Program-made: the position numbers and the translations under genes
Part shown: piece after piece, positions 16,126-16,370 of the stretch
Position numbering within the stretch: position 1 is the stretch's first letter
Layout of the letters: every line of letters begins with the position of its first letter
Notes under the pieces: generated by a model
Told to the model about the DNA's origin: nothing
What the model saw: only the letters and a program-made list of their open reading frames with translations
Databases searched by the model: none
NCBI GenBank assembly: GCA_905479545.1
Contig: CAJQNE010000216.1
Location: forward strand, 1 to 16,370
Reading direction: 5' to 3'
Source of the DNA: an uncultured Gammaproteobacteria bacterium
GTDB taxonomy: Bacteria > Pseudomonadota > Gammaproteobacteria > CAJQNE01
DNA: 16,370 nt

Positions 16126-16130
16126 ATAAG

Positions 16131-16146
16131 ACCCACCAAGGTGGGG
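16131..16146 (+). terminator. Small GC hairpin after the helical protein gene
   Basis: The sequence cccaccaaggtggg forms a 5-6 bp GC stem a few bases after the stop. No T run follows, so it is a weak terminator candidate. Confidence 0.3.
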
Positions 16147-16168
16147 ATCACAGAAGCGGTTCAGCTAA

Positions 16169-16370
16169 CGGGGTGAACTCGGCAAAAAACCGCTAGCCAT
16201 TCAACAAGGCTCACAAACCGGCCCTTACGAATTAGCCCAACTAAAAGCCGGCGAAACCCAATGCCTGAACGTCGCCTACAAAAGCCGCGGCATGCAACGC
16301 TGGCAGTATCAACCCACCGGCAGCGAGCGACGAGTGAAAAACCTCGATGTGATAGTCACCACAAATTTTG
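16169..16370 (+). pseudogene. 5'-truncated second copy of the creD-like gene, running off the window
   Basis: The frame reads ELGKKPLAIQQGSQTGPYEL and continues, collinear with the intact gene at 6544-6736 at an offset of 9634 bases and without gaps. An in-frame TAA (16166-16168) precedes it and there is no start codon, so at least the 5' part is missing. Bases 16181-16240 differ from the intact gene at 12 of 60 positions, and seven of the ten changed codons are silent. Bases 16240-16370 differ at one position of 131 (Arg to Cys codon). The copy continues beyond the window, so its 3' state is unknown. Confidence 0.85.

Noticed and set aside
1..16370. CRISPR arrays, tRNA, rRNA, integrase or transposase genes
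   Set aside because: No regularly spaced repeats, no tRNA-like cloverleaf and no recombinase motifs were recognised on either strand.

Overview
The window looks like a chromosomal segment of a Gram-negative bacterium, most likely a gammaproteobacterium. The evidence is an RlpA-like cell-wall protein, a CreD-like inner-membrane protein, lipoprotein signals and REP-type intergenic palindromes. No taxonomic marker gene is present, so the assignment to genus or family stays open.

Bases 1-7400 are compact, mostly core-like genes on the + strand. They encode a MoxR-family AAA+ ATPase (5' end outside the window), its usual partner a DUF58/vWA-like membrane protein, a small DUF4345-type membrane protein, and a membrane-anchored RlpA-like double-psi beta-barrel protein. 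After an intergenic region with a strong REP-like palindrome comes a translationally coupled trio: an exported 593-aa protein I cannot classify, a 39-aa micro-ORF overlapping both neighbours, and a CreD-like protein. The theme is envelope maintenance and stress.

Bases 7400-16165 are different: more A/T-rich, with long gaps and a patchwork of accessory genes. In order they are a degenerate copy of a small repeated ORF, an SGNH hydrolase, a PhoD-like metallophosphatase, a DUF2235/Tle1-like alpha/beta hydrolase interrupted by an in-frame stop, a convergent lipoprotein-type metallo-beta-lactamase-fold hydrolase (the only confident minus-strand gene), a better preserved copy of the small repeated ORF, and a coupled pair encoding a lipoprotein and a 135-aa helical protein. 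The two repeated ORFs are direct repeats about 6.7 kb apart, and each lies just upstream of an accessory gene with a strong ribosome binding site.

The last ~200 bases are a 5'-truncated second copy of the creD-like gene. Its first 60 aligned bases are about 80% identical to the intact gene, mostly with silent changes; the last 131 bases match at 130 positions. The accessory block is therefore bracketed by creD sequence, which suggests acquisition or rearrangement by recombination in creD, or a repeat-driven assembly join. No tRNA, rRNA, CRISPR array, integrase or recognisable transposase gene was found. The best candidates for something undescribed are the bracketed hydrolase island, its repeated small-ORF module and the lipoprotein/helical-protein pair.
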